From NCBI GenBank assembly GCA_945869355.1, contig CAMBPA010000056.1, forward strand, positions 1-7,608: a DNA stretch of 7,608 nt, in the 5' to 3' direction. This document shows positions 6,453 through 7,608 of the stretch, in pieces. A program made the translations under genes and the position numbers. The notes beneath the pieces are model-generated. The model saw nothing but the letters and a program-made list of their open reading frames with translations, ran no database searches and was not told the origin of the DNA. Within the stretch, counting starts at the first letter, position 1. Every line of letters begins with the position of its first letter. Source of the DNA: Bordetella parapertussis (lineage in GTDB: Bacteria > Pseudomonadota > Gammaproteobacteria > Burkholderiales > Burkholderiaceae_B).

Positions 6453-7055
6453 TTAGCTCTTGTCTGGACCTGTGTAATGCTGTGGCCACATCTGCTTAAT
6501 GACGTGGGTATGGCTCGCGTAGGCGTAACAGCTATCTACCTTTAGCGGACGGCCATTCGCATCGACGGGTTCGGGACGCGAACGGATGAAGGGCCACAAG
6601 GCTTGGTAGGCAGCCGTAGCGATCGGCCCGAGCAATTCCATCATGTGCGTGCACCCTGCAGCACCTTTCAGGTGACCACGAACGATCTTGTTCCAGCCCG
6701 CACCAATCCGCTCACCTTTCAACTTTATGAGGGTCGCGGGCGCCTCTTTGCACACACCAAAAGGCGTGGCATCGGACGACGCCGCGACATCGTGAATAAG
6801 AAACTCATCATCAATCACCAAGCGGACCCAGATATCATGAATGTGCTCACCGGCCGGCTTTTCAGCCGTCGCTAGCGGCGCCATGAAGGGGACGGGCTTG
6901 GAATCCTCAACGCGACCCTCGATGTCAAACAAACCATCTGCTCGGCGATAAGCACGCATCGTGATATGCCGCGTATGGATTTCTTCACGTTCAATGGTAG
7001 GAGCTAAAGACAAGACGGACCTCTCTATTAGATGTTGAGATTTTACGGGTTTCAT
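6453..7055 (-). CDS. DUF2889 family protein
   Basis: 200-residue, apparently cytoplasmic protein without signal peptide or membrane segments. It matches the DUF2889 pattern as I remember it: RHITMRAYRRADGLFDIEGR (about 29-48), a segment with AGEHIHDIWVRLVIDDEFLI, then a conserved DA-rich turn (HDVAASSDATPFGVC), LKGERIGAGW, GCTHMMELLGPIATAA (about 139-154) and a C-terminal DSCYAYA. Conserved His and Cys in HDIW, GVC, GCTH and DSC could bind a metal or cofactor, but no function has been established that I know of. ATG at 7055 is preferred to a TTG at 7070; no strong ribosome site is seen for either. It points the same way as the CoA-ester genes but is separated from them by 188 bases, so it may be an independent unit that is functionally linked. 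Confidence 0.82.
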   Translation of the reverse strand: MKPVKSQHLIERSVLSLAPTIEREEIHTRHITMRAYRRADGLFDIEGRVEDSKPVPFMAPLATAEKPAGEHIHDIWVRLVIDDEFLIHDVAASSDATPFGVCKEAPATLIKLKGERIGAGWNKIVRGHLKGAAGCTHMMELLGPIATAAYQALWPFIRSRPEPVDANGRPLKVDSCYAYASHTHVIKQMWPQHYTGPDKS

Positions 7056-7251
7056 CAACCGACCCGGCAAGCACTAAGGTCTGCTTTGTTCTTGGGGCTT
7101 ATCGAAGAACTTCTCGCGCCTTGTAATGTAAGTCGGTAATATCGACTCGGTCACTAATTGCCCCACCCCACCACCAATTAGGCCTTCTAGGCTATCGCAT
7201 GACCTCACTCTTGCAAACCTTCACCAATGTGCGCCGCGATGAATCGAAGCG
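7056..7251. other. Non-coding region between DUF2889 gene and aldo/keto reductase remnant
   Basis: No convincing gene was found. It contains a 7-bp inverted repeat (7154-7181), the second copy of a 12-base repeat (7101-7112) and an octamer ctaggcta (7187-7194) that recurs after the reductase remnant. It should hold the DUF2889 promoter, but no clear -10/-35 pair was recognised. A short plus-strand reading from an ATG at 7199 (TFTNVRRDES) may be more decayed reductase sequence; this is uncertain. Confidence 0.5.
7154..7181. promoter_or_regulatory. Inverted repeat, possible operator
   Basis: ctaattg (7154-7160) and caattag (7175-7181) are perfect 7-base inverted copies separated by 14 C-rich bases, giving a centre-to-centre distance of 21 bases, about two helical turns. 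That geometry suits a dimeric regulator binding one DNA face. It lies about 100 bases before the DUF2889 start and 70 bases before the reductase remnant. No regulator gene is in the window. Confidence 0.35.
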
Positions 7252-7582
7252 ATTGACGACCTGTTCGCAGAAAAACTATTTTGCCTCTTGCCAAGGAGCG
7301 TGGTGTCGCAGTGCTTGTCTACGCCCCCTTCGGTCGGGCACGACTTTGGGCGCGTGTCAAAGGACAGCAAGCGCCTGAACGGGCAAAGGAATTGACGCAA
7401 CAACCTGGGCGCAATTCTTTCTCAAATTCGTCGCGAGCCATCCAACCGTCACCTGCATCACTCCAGCAACAAGTCGTGCCGCAAACACGGCAGACAATAT
7501 CGGTGGAGGCATTGGTCGACCGCCAGACGAAGCCATGCGCCAACGCATGATCGAACATATCAACAAGTTGCCCAATGCCTAG
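7252..7582 (+). pseudogene. Aldo/keto reductase, frameshifted C-terminal remnant
   Basis: Three plus-strand frames join into about 110 C-terminal residues of an NADPH-dependent aldo/keto reductase of the TIM-barrel family. The first piece reads IDDLFAEK from 7252. The second, from 7278, reads ILPLAKERGVAVLVYAPFGR and on to RAKE. The third, from about 7391 to the TAG at 7580-7582, reads ATTWAQFFLKFVASHPTVTC, then ITPATSRAANTADNIGGG and ends MIEHINKLPNA. The ITPATS and ADN elements are the cofactor-phosphate-binding end of the family. Each junction is explained by loss of one base (after 7277, and within gaattg at about 7390-7394). The N-terminal two thirds of a roughly 300-residue enzyme, with its Asp/Tyr/Lys/His catalytic set, is not present, so the remnant cannot be active. 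It is the only gene-like sequence on the plus strand. Single-base sequencing errors could explain the shifts but not the missing front part. Confidence 0.8.
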
Positions 7583-7608
7583 GCTACCCATCGGGCCAAC
7601 TAGGCACA

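Noticed and set aside
5663..6499. Long plus-strand open frame (278 codons) antisense to the CitE-like gene
   Set aside because: Its translation shows no recognisable fold and is rich in Arg, Ser and Thr, as expected for the complement of a real gene. The minus-strand frame carries a full set of CitE motifs.
7281..7550. Plus-strand 89-codon frame taken as an intact small protein
   Set aside because: Only its first 36 or so residues match aldo/keto reductase; the rest is out-of-frame reading after a one-base loss near 7392.
7319..7591. Minus-strand 90-codon frame with several cysteines (CRVCGTTCCW), resembling a small zinc-binding protein
   Set aside because: It is the complement of the aldo/keto reductase remnant, whose plus-strand frames match a known family. 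The Cys codons come from the complement of Ala/Thr/Gln-rich text.

Overview
The window looks like chromosomal DNA of a betaproteobacterium, most likely Burkholderiales close to Alcaligenaceae. This rests on the UppP N-terminus, which resembles Bordetella-type UppP from memory, and on the CoA-ester gene set. Base composition is moderate, clearly below the usual high-GC Burkholderiales. No phage, transposase, tRNA, rRNA or CRISPR signal was seen.

All intact genes lie on the minus strand and are read from right to left. From the right: a DUF2889 protein (7055-6453), then a 188-base gap with a candidate promoter, then a tight run of genes. These are a CitE-like CoA-ester lyase (6264-5383), a CaiB/BaiF CoA-transferase (5348-4140), an acyl-CoA dehydrogenase (4105-2939), a MaoC-type hydratase (2929-2477), an MFS transporter (2480-1206), a secreted histidine phosphatase (1190-594) and undecaprenyl-diphosphatase UppP (568 to beyond the left edge). 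Gaps are 34, 34, 9, -4, 15 and 25 bases, so this could be one long transcript.

The first five genes of the run make a coherent catabolic set: uptake of an organic acid, CoA transfer, alpha,beta-dehydrogenation, hydration, and C-C cleavage by a Claisen-type lyase. No 3-hydroxyacyl-CoA dehydrogenase or thiolase is present. That logic fits branched or 2-substituted dicarboxylates, for example methylsuccinate via mesaconyl-CoA and citramalyl-CoA to acetyl-CoA and pyruvate. The actual substrate is not shown by the sequence. The last two genes are envelope functions and may share only the transcript.

The right end (7056-7608) has no intact gene. It holds an inverted repeat and, on the plus strand, a broken C-terminal piece of an aldo/keto reductase with two apparent one-base losses.
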